Below, in pieces: positions 17,668-25,861 of a stretch of 64,000 bases of DNA (its first letter is position 1; each line of letters opens with the position of its first letter). The translations under genes and the position numbers were made by a program. Location of the stretch: the NCBI GenBank assembly GCA_035516035.1, contig DATJAS010000103.1:62001-126000 (forward strand), read 5' to 3'. The notes under the pieces were generated by a model. That model did no database searches. It had not been told where the DNA came from and worked only from the letters and a program-made list of their open reading frames with translations. This DNA is from Fen-1273 sp035516035. GTDB taxonomy: Bacteria > Bacteroidota > Ignavibacteria > UBA10030 > UBA6906.

Positions 17668-18454
17668 GCATGACGACCAGGAGCGCCACGGCATAGGGGG
17701 CGCGGAGCGCGGTCCTGTCCGCCTTCTCCGCGAGCCGGTCCCCGGCGAGCGCCCCGGGAACGGCGCCCAGGGCGAGCGCGCCGGCACACGGCCAATCCAC
17801 GAACCCGTGCATCCCGGGAGGGAGAAACTCGCTCGACCATCCCCAGAGGACGTACGCGGCCGCCCCCGCGGCGGCGCAGGCGAGCGAGGCCGCATGCGCC
17901 GTGCCCGTCGCCTTCCTGAGCGGAATCCGGAGGTATGAATAGAGGAGGGGGACGGAGACCACCGTCCCGCCCGTGCCGGATACCGACGACAGGCCGCCTG
18001 CGATGAGTCCCGCGGGAATGAGTTTTGCCGCCGCGGCCGGTTGTTCCGGGCTCTTCCCGGATTTCCGTTTCCCGGCAAAGAGCCTCACCGCCGCCGCCAG
18101 GAGCAGGAGGCCGAAGATCTTCCTGAGCGTCGTCCCCTCGAGCCCGCAGGCGATTGCCCCCGCCGCCAGCGCCGCTGCTGCCCCGGCGATAGCGAGCAAG
18201 GCCGCGTCGCGCCGCATCACCTGGCCTCTCCCCCCGGCCGCACATGCAAGCGCGAGACCCATCGCGGCCGTCGCCGCGAGGCTCGTCCCCATCGCCACGT
18301 GCGTCGCGACGAGCGACGAGACGTTCCACGCGTGGAGCGCGGCGAGCATGACGGGGACAATCACGATCCCGTCGCCGATCGCGAAGACCCCCGAGAGGAA
18401 CCCCGCCGCGGCCCCGGCAACGACGAGCAGCGCTGCTCCGGGGACGTCCATCAT
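17648..18454 (-). CDS. TauE/SafE family membrane exporter
   Basis: 268 residues, almost wholly hydrophobic, with about eight membrane segments. The N-terminal AAGFLSGVFAIGDGIVIVPVML and the later LIAGGLSSVSGTGGTVVSVPLL are the two repeated glycine-rich motifs of the TauE/SafE (DUF81) family, which export sulfite, sulfoacetate or related organic anions. The substrate cannot be read. Its ATG overlaps the S41 protease stop as ATGA, so it is translationally coupled to it; tmk is the first gene of that unit. Confidence 0.88.
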   Translation of the reverse strand: MMDVPGAALLVVAGAAAGFLSGVFAIGDGIVIVPVMLAALHAWNVSSLVATHVAMGTSLAATAAMGLALACAAGGRGQVMRRDAALLAIAGAAAALAAGAIACGLEGTTLRKIFGLLLLAAAVRLFAGKRKSGKSPEQPAAAAKLIPAGLIAGGLSSVSGTGGTVVSVPLLYSYLRIPLRKATGTAHAASLACAAAGAAAYVLWGWSSEFLPPGMHGFVDWPCAGALALGAVPGALAGDRLAEKADRTALRAPYAVALLVVMLRMFFV

Positions 18455-20127
18455 TTCGTGAGCTTTCTCTCGTACTCGCGGCGGTCCTTCAGGAGCCCTT
18501 CCGCGACGCGGAGCTGGCGGTCGTCGCGCAGCGACGCCTCGATCCGTCCCCGGTCGCCGTGCAGCCGGGCGCGGAGCTCGATCGTGAGCTCATCGGCGAT
18601 GTGGTCCCTGTAGCGGTCGAACCCGCGCAGCTTCTCCTTCTGCAGCGAGAGCTCGAGCCGGTCGAGCGTCTCCAGCACGTCGTGCCCGTAGTGGGAGCGC
18701 TCGGCCACCGTGCGCAGGTCGCCGATCTTCCCTTCCATGTCCTCCTGGTAGTCGAACTTCTCCTTCTCCAGGAACGACCGGAACTCCGCCAGGATCGCGC
18801 CGTCGGCACTGTCGACGTCGACCCCCCTGTGATCGGCGACGTACGTGTTGGCAAACTTGAACAGCAGCGCCCTCCGCTCGAGCTCGCGCACCATGGGCCC
18901 CTCGTCCTCTTCCGTGGCCACCGAGTCAGGCGCGATCCCGCCGTACTCATAGACTTTCCGCCCGTGGAGCGTGTGGAACTCCCGGCGGAGGCTGTCGGGG
19001 ACGGTCACGAAGACGCCGTTCTTGTCCCGGTGCTGGTAGTCGATCTCCTGTATGCTCCGCCCGCTCGGGATGTAGTAGCGGGCCGTCGTGATCTTGAGCT
19101 GCGCGCCGAAATCGAGCGGCAGTATCGTCTGCACGAGCCCCTTGCCGAACGTGCGGGTCCCGACGATCAGTCCCCTGTCCAGGTCCTGCAGCGCCCCCGC
19201 GACGATCTCGCTCGCGCTTGCGCTCCCCCTGTCGGTGAGGACCACCAGGGGCGTCGCGGGCAGCAGGGGCTCCTCGGCACTCTGGTACGTCTTGTCCGCC
19301 TCCGGCTTCCGCCCCTTCGTGGTGACAATCGTGCTCCCCCGCGGGACGAACTTGCTCACCACGTCCACCGCCGCGTCCAGGAGCCCGCCGGGGTTCCCCC
19401 GGAGGTCCAGCACGACACCCTTGAGATCCCCCTCGATCTTCAGCTCCTTGATCGCCTGGCGCACCTCCTCCCCCGCCTTCCGGGAGAACCGCTCCAGGCG
19501 GATGTAGCCGATCCCGTTGTGGAGATAGCCGGAGTACGTGACGTTCTTGACCTGGATCTCCTCCCGGACGAGCGTGAACTCGAGCGGCGCCTTCACCCCT
19601 TCGCGCCCGATCATCACCTTGACCTCCGTTCCCGGCTCGCCGCGCGTCAGGCCTCGCACCTCGTCGGGTTTCTTCCCATTGACGGCGACGCCTCCCACTT
19701 CGATCAGGCGGTCGCCGGGCACGATGCCGGCCCGCGCGGCCGAGTAGCCGTCCATCACCGTGATGATCTTCAGCGCGCCGTCCCGCACACCGATGGTGAC
19801 CCCGATCCCGCCGTACTTCCCGGTGGTGAGCAGGTCGACCTCGTCCCCTTCCTCCCTGTCGATGTAGACTGTGTACGGATCGAGCGTGCCGAGCATGCCG
19901 TCGATCCCCGCCTGCATGAACTTCTCCGGGTCTATTTCATCGACATAATTGACGGTGATTTCCCGGTACACCCTCCCGAAGACGTCGATCCCCTTGTTAA
20001 TCTTGAGGTAGAGATCCGTATCCGGCAGCACGACGAATCCCGCCCCCGCCGCCAGTACCCCCGCCGCCGCAATCACGACCCACGTTCTCCAGACCCTGCG
20101 CCGCCCCGTCTCGCCCATCGCGTTCAC
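18451..20127 (-). CDS. S41 family C-terminal processing peptidase (CtpA-like)
   Basis: 558 residues. A single N-terminal membrane segment (about 15-32, VVIAAAGVLAAGAGFVV) directs the protein to the periplasm. The PDZ domain spans roughly 95-180 (GGIGVTIGVRDG, AGIVPGDRLIEVGG). The protease domain holds LRGNPGGLLDAAVDV, the catalytic Ser in DRGSASASEIVAG and the Lys of TFGKGLVQT. The last 150 residues form a charged helical extension beyond the catalytic core. CtpA-type enzymes trim C-termini of periplasmic proteins or process envelope regulators. The gene starts 11 bases after tmk ends. Confidence 0.94.
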   Translation of the reverse strand: MNAMGETGRRRVWRTWVVIAAAGVLAAGAGFVVLPDTDLYLKINKGIDVFGRVYREITVNYVDEIDPEKFMQAGIDGMLGTLDPYTVYIDREEGDEVDLLTTGKYGGIGVTIGVRDGALKIITVMDGYSAARAGIVPGDRLIEVGGVAVNGKKPDEVRGLTRGEPGTEVKVMIGREGVKAPLEFTLVREEIQVKNVTYSGYLHNGIGYIRLERFSRKAGEEVRQAIKELKIEGDLKGVVLDLRGNPGGLLDAAVDVVSKFVPRGSTIVTTKGRKPEADKTYQSAEEPLLPATPLVVLTDRGSASASEIVAGALQDLDRGLIVGTRTFGKGLVQTILPLDFGAQLKITTARYYIPSGRSIQEIDYQHRDKNGVFVTVPDSLRREFHTLHGRKVYEYGGIAPDSVATEEDEGPMVRELERRALLFKFANTYVADHRGVDVDSADGAILAEFRSFLEKEKFDYQEDMEGKIGDLRTVAERSHYGHDVLETLDRLELSLQKEKLRGFDRYRDHIADELTIELRARLHGDRGRIEASLRDDRQLRVAEGLLKDRREYERKLTK

Positions 20128-20137
20128 CGCTCCTTGG

Positions 20138-20764
20138 TTAATGTAGTTGCTCCTGTCGCTCCCCGACCGCGCGAAGGATATCCGCCGCGACCAGATCGAT
20201 ACTCCTCATGCCGTCAAACACGCGCACGCGCTCCGGGTGCTCCCGGGCAATCGCCAGGTAGCCCTCCCGGACGCGTTCGAAGAATTCCCTGCCGCCCCCC
20301 TCCATACGGTCTCCCTCGGCACCGGCGGTGCGCTTGCGCCGAAGCACCTCGTCCACGGTGATGTCGACCAGGATCGTCAGGTCGGGCACGGTGCCGGCGG
20401 AGGCAATTTCATTGATCGTCGCGATCGCGCCGATCGCCAGCCCGCGACCGTAGCCCTGGTAGGCCGTCGTCGAATCGTAAAACCTGTCGCACACGACGGT
20501 TTCCCCCCGCGCAAGCGCGGGGGCAATCACCTCGCGCACGAGCTGCGCGCGGCTCGCCGAAAAGAGGAACAGCTCCGCGAGGTCGGACAGCCCGAGCGTG
20601 CGCCTGTCCAGAAGTAACTCGCGGAGCCGTTCGGAAATCACCGTTCCCCCCGGTTCGCGGATGAACCGGACCGCCGCGGAGCCCCCCGCGCGAAGCGCTT
20701 CCACCAGGATCTGCGCCTGCGTCGTCTTGCCGCTCGCGTCGAGTCCTTCGAATGTGAGGAACAT
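20138..20764 (-). CDS. tmk: Thymidylate kinase
   Basis: 208 residues. MFLTFEGLDASGKTTQA begins directly with the P-loop, so the ATG at 20764 is fixed. FIREPGGTVISERLREL carries the dTMP-binding motif, VVCDRFYDSTTAYQGYGR the DRx motif, and the LID RKRTAGAEGDRME follows. The enzyme phosphorylates dTMP to dTDP for DNA synthesis. A TTGATT-17-TATGTT promoter ends five bases before the ATG, so the message should have almost no leader. It heads a leftward unit with the S41 protease and TauE-like exporter. Confidence 0.96.
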   Translation of the reverse strand: MFLTFEGLDASGKTTQAQILVEALRAGGSAAVRFIREPGGTVISERLRELLLDRRTLGLSDLAELFLFSASRAQLVREVIAPALARGETVVCDRFYDSTTAYQGYGRGLAIGAIATINEIASAGTVPDLTILVDITVDEVLRRKRTAGAEGDRMEGGGREFFERVREGYLAIAREHPERVRVFDGMRSIDLVAADILRAVGERQEQLH

Positions 20765-20769
20765 GGATC

Positions 20770-20798
20770 AACATAGCGATTTCTGCGAGTCGAATCAA
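20770..20798 (-). promoter_or_regulatory. Promoter of tmk (leaderless type)
   Basis: Minus strand TTGATT (20793-20798), 17 bases, TATGTT (20770-20775), then five bases to the tmk ATG. Confidence 0.6.
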
Positions 20799-20802
20799 CC
20801 GG

Positions 20803-20831
20803 GAGATCGCTTCGCTCCGCTCGCAATGACA
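20803..20831. repeat. REP-like short repeat
   Basis: The segment reads GTCATTGCGAGCGGAGCG then AAGCGATCTCCC on the minus strand. It resembles the 'cattgcgag...gaagcaatctc' REP-type elements scattered between genes in many bacteria. Only one copy is seen in this window. It lies between the divergent promoters of tmk and the ECF sigma gene. Confidence 0.45.
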
Positions 20832-20853
20832 GCCCGGTCACGGCGGCCGCGGG

Positions 20854-20882
20854 TTGATAGTCTGCCTCCTTTTCAGTAGTTT
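20854..20882 (+). promoter_or_regulatory. Promoter of the first ECF sigma gene (leaderless type)
   Basis: TTGATA (20854-20859), 17 bases, TAGTTT (20877-20882); nine bases separate it from the ATG at 20892. Confidence 0.5.
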
Positions 20883-20891
20883 CCCCACTGC

Positions 20892-21542
20892 ATGTCGACA
20901 CCTGAGCGGCCACATAAGCCCGCCCGCACCCGCCCGTCCCCCCGCACAGCGCAGCGCAAGCTCGACTCCCGCTCCGAGGATTCCGCGATCATTGCCGATG
21001 CGCTCGCCGGCAGCGACGCCGCGTACCGGCGCCTGATGGAGAAGTACCACGACGCGATATTCAATTTCATTTACCGGATGGTGCGCGACAGGGAGCAGGT
21101 GGAGGACCTGACGCAGGAGGCGTTCATCAAGGCGTTCGGGTCACTCAAGAGCTTCAACGAAGAGTTCGCCTTTTCGACCTGGCTGTACAAAATCGCCACG
21201 AACAACTGCATCGACTACATCCGGAAGAAGAAGCTCCAGATGTTCTCGATCGACAAGCCCATCGAGTCGAAGGACAGCGATTTCACGTTCGAGCTGCCGG
21301 ACGATTCCTACGAGGCGGACAGGGAGCTGATCAGCGACCAGAGGGCAGTCATGCTCAACCGGGCGATCGATCAGCTCCCGGAGAAATACCGGCTGGTGAT
21401 CCGGCTCAGGCACGTCGAGGAGCGGAGCTACGAGGAAATCGCCAAAATGCTCCGGCTCCCGATCGGGACAGTGAAGGCGCACATCTTCAGGGCACGGGAG
21501 CTGCTCTACAAGCAGCTCAGGGGGAAGATCCGGCACTATTAG
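20892..21542 (+). CDS. ECF RNA polymerase sigma factor (RpoE/SigW-like)
   Basis: 216 residues. A basic, disordered N-terminus (about 1-28) is followed by region 2 (YRRLMEKYHDAIFNFIYRMV, EDLTQEAFIKAFGSL, FSTWLYKIATNNCIDYIRK) and region 4 (AIDQLPEKYRLVIRLRHVE, SYEEIAKMLRLPIGTVKAHI, RARELLYKQL). It directs polymerase to a dedicated promoter set, commonly for envelope stress. No classical anti-sigma gene is adjacent; the next gene downstream encodes a secreted beta-structured protein in the same transcript. The promoter is of the housekeeping type and nearly leaderless. Confidence 0.95.
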   Translation: MSTPERPHKPARTRPSPRTAQRKLDSRSEDSAIIADALAGSDAAYRRLMEKYHDAIFNFIYRMVRDREQVEDLTQEAFIKAFGSLKSFNEEFAFSTWLYKIATNNCIDYIRKKKLQMFSIDKPIESKDSDFTFELPDDSYEADRELISDQRAVMLNRAIDQLPEKYRLVIRLRHVEERSYEEIAKMLRLPIGTVKAHIFRARELLYKQLRGKIRHY

Positions 21543-21602
21543 AGAGGCCCCGAAACTCCCGGGGTGCGACTGCGTACACTCCCGTAGGGGGGAGGATCCC
21601 GC

Positions 21603-22490
21603 ATGAACCGACGAACGACAGTCCTGGCACCCGTCGCACTGGCCGCCGCGCTCTGGAGCGCCTCAGGCGCTCCCCTGCCGCCGCAGGACACGGCCGAAAC
21701 GCGCGAGATCGGCCGCACGACCGAAAAAGAGCTGAAGGTGACGCTCACATCCTCATTCGGCTCGCTCAGCATTTCCCGGGGGACGCCCGAAAAGATGGTG
21801 ATCATCACAAGCGCCCCGCGGCACCACGAGGAGCCGGCCGTCGGCGTGGACTATGCCATACGGAACCGCATCGGCTACATGGACCTCTCGCTCGGCGAGG
21901 GAAGCCGCGACAGAAACGGCCGCAGGGGGTTCCACCTTGCGGGCCTCGAAGGGGGGAAGTGGTACCTGAAGTTCAGCGACGCGGTGCCGATCTCGTTCGA
22001 CCTCGAGCTGGGCGTGGGCAAGGGAGATTTCGACCTGTCGGGGCTCCAGGTGAAGGATTTCAACCTCTCGACGGGGGCGAGCGACGTCACGCTCGGGTTC
22101 GACGAGCCCAACCGCGGCTCGATCGACAACCTGAGCATCGAGTCGGGCGTGAGCAAGTTCGACGGCCGCAACCTCTGCAACGCCAACTTCAAGCGATTTC
22201 ACTTCCAGGGGGGCGTCGGCGCGTACACGCTTGACTTCGGCGGCCCGCTCTCCTCGGAAGTGGACGTGGACATCGAGGTGGGACTCGGGGTGATGACGGT
22301 GTACCTCCCGCGCGAGGTGGGAGCGCGGGTCATCTATGACAAGACCTGGGCGTCGAAGGTCGATACGCCGGAGGATTTTTCCGCGACCGCGGAGAACACG
22401 TACACGAGCGGCAACTATTACTCCGCCGCCGGGAAGATGAACATCCGGATCGACTCGGGGCTCGGGAGCGTGCGCATCCGCCGCCGGTAG
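21603..22490 (+). CDS. Secreted toast-rack-like beta protein
   Basis: 295 residues with a signal peptide (about 1-22, LAAALWSASGAPL). The rest is rich in short repeated beta-strands with the pattern of 'toast-rack'/LiaF-type sheets: DLELGVGKGDFDLSGLQ, LSTGASDVTLGFDEP, LSIESGVSKFDGR, FQGGVGAYTLDFGG, and MNIRIDSGLGSVRIRR. Such domains are found in envelope-stress and putative adhesin proteins; the exact role is unknown. GGGGGGAGG lies before the ATG. It follows the ECF sigma gene by 60 bases and may be its sensor partner or a target; this is inference. Its stop faces the CHAT gene stop four bases away. Confidence 0.75.
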   Translation: MNRRTTVLAPVALAAALWSASGAPLPPQDTAETREIGRTTEKELKVTLTSSFGSLSISRGTPEKMVIITSAPRHHEEPAVGVDYAIRNRIGYMDLSLGEGSRDRNGRRGFHLAGLEGGKWYLKFSDAVPISFDLELGVGKGDFDLSGLQVKDFNLSTGASDVTLGFDEPNRGSIDNLSIESGVSKFDGRNLCNANFKRFHFQGGVGAYTLDFGGPLSSEVDVDIEVGLGVMTVYLPREVGARVIYDKTWASKVDTPEDFSATAENTYTSGNYYSAAGKMNIRIDSGLGSVRIRRR

Positions 22491-22500
22491 CGCGCTACCG
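22485..22500. terminator. Perfect palindrome across two convergent stop codons
   Basis: CGGTAGCGCGCTACCG is a perfect 16-base palindrome containing the TAG of the toast-rack-like gene and, on the other strand, the TAG of the CHAT gene. It could form a six-pair hairpin in either transcript. There is no T-run, so a terminator role is only possible. Confidence 0.35.
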
Positions 22501-25098
22501 CTGCCAGAGGACGAACGGGCCCCAGATCGCGGGGGAGGAGTATTCCCCCGCGTTGATCATTCCCAGCTCAGCCTTCCGGAACGCGCCGGGGACATCCGCC
22601 CCGGTGAGTAACGCAGTATAGAAGAGCTCTCCGAAGTACTTCTTCGCCTTTCGCGTGGGCACCCACGAGGTAAAGATCACGTCCTGCGCCCCTGCGGCGA
22701 CAAAGAGATACGGCTCCGCGGGCCGCACACCCAGGCGGGCCTGATCGAGGTCCGACACCACGACTGCCGGAGGCGCGGCGATTGACACGAGGTCTCCCAG
22801 CGGTACGTGGCGGAGGATTTCGGGCGATTCCGAATCGGCCAGGACGACGTACGAATTGCCCGGGCGCTGGTCGTTGAAGCGGATGGGCAGGGCCAGGTGG
22901 AGGAGATCCTCGTTCTCACGCTGGAGCGTCCCCAGCGTCGCCTGCTGGTCGAAGTAGAGCCTGACCTCCTTGTAGAACGCCCTGATGTCCCGCAACTCGT
23001 ATTCGACGTCCCACCCGCTGGAGCCCGGGCACCCGAGTCCCACCACCGTCTGCACGGCGGCCCCGGGCCGCCGCCGCAGGAGGAGCGACCAGGCGGAGGG
23101 GACGTACGCAAGCGCGTGCTGCTCGGCCACGTACCCCCCGGGGCGCTTCCCCCCGCGCGTGAGCGTCTGCAGCGGGAGCGACGCGACATCGCGAGGGAGC
23201 ACCACGTCCAGCTCGGCGATGCCGGCCACCGCCCCCTCGATCGGCGCGATGAACGCCTCGTAGAGCTGCGGGGCGATTTCCTTCACGCGCGCGTCCAGCG
23301 GCGCGCGCTGCTCATCGGCGGAATCTTCGTACGCCTGGCGCTGGCGCAGCAGGTCCGCATACTCCCGGGCGAGATCGAACACCCTGTCTTTCTCGAACGC
23401 CGCGACGTAGACTCCCGCCTTCGCTCCCGTCACCACGAACGTGTAGAGCGACCGCCGCGTGAGCACCGGCTCCACGAGCGCCCGTGCGGGCGTAAGGACC
23501 TTCTGCACGTCGGCGATGCTCACGCTCCCGACGCGGACGAACGGCTCGCACGACCTGTCGCAGCGCGCAACGGCCTCGGCCGCCGACTGCATGGCCTCGC
23601 GCGCCCGGGCGCACTCCTCCCTCGCCGCCGTCGCCTGGGCCCGGTCCCTGTTCCCCCCGGAGGCCATCTCGAGCATCCGCCGCTCCGCCCCGATGACGCG
23701 GGCGCGCGCATCGCGGAACCCGTCCATGAGCGCGCGCAGCGTGTCGCTCCGGACGCGGGGATCGAGCACGCCGAGCACGCTGAAGAGCTCGCGGCTCCGC
23801 CGGCGGTCGGCGTACCAGAACGCTTCTTCGTAGCGACCGAGCTGGAGGAGGATGTCGATCGTCTCGTCGTACCAGGGTGTGCTGCGCGCCCCCAGGTACG
23901 CCTGCTCGCACGAGAGCCAGAGGTCGTCCTCCGCGCGCGGCGCCGCCGCAGCCTCGCTCTGGTCGATGCCCCGCCTGAAGTACGCGAGCGCGTCCGTCGG
24001 CTGGCTCGCCCGGAGGAGGAGCGTCCCCGTCGCGAGCGATGCATAGGCGAGTCCGTCCGGCGCATCCAGCGAGCGGAAGATCGCCGCCCCCGCGCGGTAA
24101 AGGCGGAGCGCGCTGTCGCGCGCGGACTCGGCGTTGCACGCCCCGAGCTGGAGAAGAAGGTATCCCTGCGCAAGGCTATCGGCGCCTGCGCGGGCGGACG
24201 CATATGCGGCTCGGAAGAACCGCGACGCTTCATCGAACTGCCTCCCCCGCAGGTACAGGTTCCCGACCCTGACCAGGGCCTCAAGGCGCGGCGCGAACGC
24301 CCCGCGCGTCCGGTCTGCGCGGCGGAGGCATTCGGCGTAGTTGGTCAGTGCGTCGCGGAGCTTGCCGGTGGACTCGAACGACATCGCCAGGCGCAGCGCC
24401 GTGCGCACCGCCAGGAGCGAATCCCCTCCCTGGTCCGCCAGCATGAGCGCGTGCAGGTAGTCTTCCGCCCCTTTGTCGAACTGCCGCACCGCGGCGTGAT
24501 TATCGCCCGAGGCCAGCTCGACCGCGGCCTGGTGCGGAACGTCGCCGGCAGCGGTGTAGGACTGGAGCAGGTCGCGGATGATATCGGCTTCCTGGTCCGT
24601 CTCGTCGAGCGCCCGCGCGCAGGGGAGCATCGCCCACTCGATTTCCATGACGCCGTCGTCGTCGTGAAAGACGCGCGCCAGGCGGAGCGCCTCGACGTAC
24701 ATCGCGAGCGCCTCCCGCTCCTGGCCCATCGTCCTGCGGAGCCCCGCCACGCGAAGCGTGATGTCGCGCGCGCCGCTCCTGTCGGCAAGGCTGCGGAACT
24801 CCGCCTGCGAGCGCGCGTACCATCCGAACGCGCTGTCAAACCGCGCGCCCGCGGCATCCAGGTCGCCCAGCATCCGCGTCTCCTCGGCGACGCGGGCTCT
24901 CCGGTTGAGCGCGTCGTCCAGGGCAAGCGCCCCGGCACAATGTTCCCTGGCGGCGCGGGAGTCTTCCCTGACCAGCGCCTCCTTTGCCTGCGCAAGCTCC
25001 GCGTCGGCCCTGATCTGCTCGGGGGTCGGCTGGTTGCCGCAGCCGGAGCCGAGGAGGGCAAAGGCAAGGAGGAAGAGCAGCGTGTGGGAGCGTCCCAT
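22495..25098 (-). CDS. TPR-CHAT lipoprotein with altered catalytic residues
   Basis: 867 residues from the ATG at 25098. The start MGRSHTLLFLLAFALLG followed by SGCGN is a lipoprotein signal with lipobox LGSGC, so the protein is likely membrane-anchored in the periplasm. Residues about 25-450 are TPR-type helices. A helical linker (about 470-560) is followed by a C-terminal CHAT (caspase-like) domain: RSLYTFVVTGAKAGVYVA, then VVGLGCPGSS and the end SSPAIWGPFVLW, typical of CHAT. The usual HxxGH and SAC sites read LLHLALPIRF and VVVSDLDQ, so both catalytic residues appear lost. Five bases separate it from the GDPD gene. CHAT family use in this setting is unknown. Confidence 0.85.
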   Translation of the reverse strand: MGRSHTLLFLLAFALLGSGCGNQPTPEQIRADAELAQAKEALVREDSRAAREHCAGALALDDALNRRARVAEETRMLGDLDAAGARFDSAFGWYARSQAEFRSLADRSGARDITLRVAGLRRTMGQEREALAMYVEALRLARVFHDDDGVMEIEWAMLPCARALDETDQEADIIRDLLQSYTAAGDVPHQAAVELASGDNHAAVRQFDKGAEDYLHALMLADQGGDSLLAVRTALRLAMSFESTGKLRDALTNYAECLRRADRTRGAFAPRLEALVRVGNLYLRGRQFDEASRFFRAAYASARAGADSLAQGYLLLQLGACNAESARDSALRLYRAGAAIFRSLDAPDGLAYASLATGTLLLRASQPTDALAYFRRGIDQSEAAAAPRAEDDLWLSCEQAYLGARSTPWYDETIDILLQLGRYEEAFWYADRRRSRELFSVLGVLDPRVRSDTLRALMDGFRDARARVIGAERRMLEMASGGNRDRAQATAAREECARAREAMQSAAEAVARCDRSCEPFVRVGSVSIADVQKVLTPARALVEPVLTRRSLYTFVVTGAKAGVYVAAFEKDRVFDLAREYADLLRQRQAYEDSADEQRAPLDARVKEIAPQLYEAFIAPIEGAVAGIAELDVVLPRDVASLPLQTLTRGGKRPGGYVAEQHALAYVPSAWSLLLRRRPGAAVQTVVGLGCPGSSGWDVEYELRDIRAFYKEVRLYFDQQATLGTLQRENEDLLHLALPIRFNDQRPGNSYVVLADSESPEILRHVPLGDLVSIAAPPAVVVSDLDQARLGVRPAEPYLFVAAGAQDVIFTSWVPTRKAKKYFGELFYTALLTGADVPGAFRKAELGMINAGEYSSPAIWGPFVLWQR

Positions 25099-25102
25099 GG
25101 GG

Positions 25103-25861
25103 TCAGGAAGTTGTGAGGGCGCGCAGGATGCGCCCGGGGTGATCCGTGATGACGGCATCCACGCCGGCGCGGGCAGCCGCGGCGGCGTCCCCGGCGGTGT
25201 TCACGCCGTAGACCGCGACGGCCAGGCCGGCCGCGCGCGCTTCACGCAGGTGGCGCACGCGGAACTGGTTCCTGCTGCAGATGAACATCGCGGCGCCGCT
25301 GCGCCGTGCGATCTCACGCGCGGAGCGGAAGCGGTCGCGCACCGGGACGTACAGGACGCCGAGCCGGAGCGCGGGATCGAGGCGGTGCAGGCGACGGAGA
25401 AACCCGTGATCGAACGAGGAAACAATCACGCCCTCGCGACGGCGCGCCCCGTGGATCGCCCGGGCGAGCGCGCGGGCGATCGCACCCGAGCGCCGCCGGT
25501 CGCCGTCCGTCTTCACCTCGATATCAAGCCCCACGGCGCGGGGAAGGGCCGCAAGCACCTCTCCCAGGAGCGGGATCCGCTCTCCGCGGAAGCGCCGGCC
25601 GTACCATGCCCCGGCATCGGCCGCGCGGACTTCCCGTGCGGAGAGGGAGCGCAGGCGCCCTTTTCCATCCGAAGTTCGCCCCAGCCGCCGGTCATGGTGC
25701 ACGACCAGCTCCCCGTCGCGCGTCATCCGGACGTCGAACTCGATCATGTCGGCCCCGGCCTCCGCGGCCATTCTGAACGCCGCCATGGTATTCTCGGGCG
25801 CCGCGCCCGAGCTGCCGCGGTGGGCGACGACGAGCGGCCGGTGTGGCTGCTCGGCGCTCAC
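25103..25861 (-). CDS. Glycerophosphodiester phosphodiesterase family protein
   Basis: 252 residues from a GTG at 25861 that overlaps the adk stop as GTGA; the longer open frame upstream is the adk gene in another phase. VVAHRGSSGAAPENTMAAF gives the first catalytic His, MIEFDVRMTRDGELVVHHD the metal-binding Glu/Asp and second His, then LDIEVKTDG and the C-terminal AVYGVNT and AVITDHPG. The family cleaves glycerophosphodiesters to glycerol 3-phosphate and an alcohol. No signal peptide is seen, so it acts in the cytoplasm. Confidence 0.92.
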   Translation of the reverse strand: MSAEQPHRPLVVAHRGSSGAAPENTMAAFRMAAEAGADMIEFDVRMTRDGELVVHHDRRLGRTSDGKGRLRSLSAREVRAADAGAWYGRRFRGERIPLLGEVLAALPRAVGLDIEVKTDGDRRRSGAIARALARAIHGARRREGVIVSSFDHGFLRRLHRLDPALRLGVLYVPVRDRFRSAREIARRSGAAMFICSRNQFRVRHLREARAAGLAVAVYGVNTAGDAAAAARAGVDAVITDHPGRILRALTTS

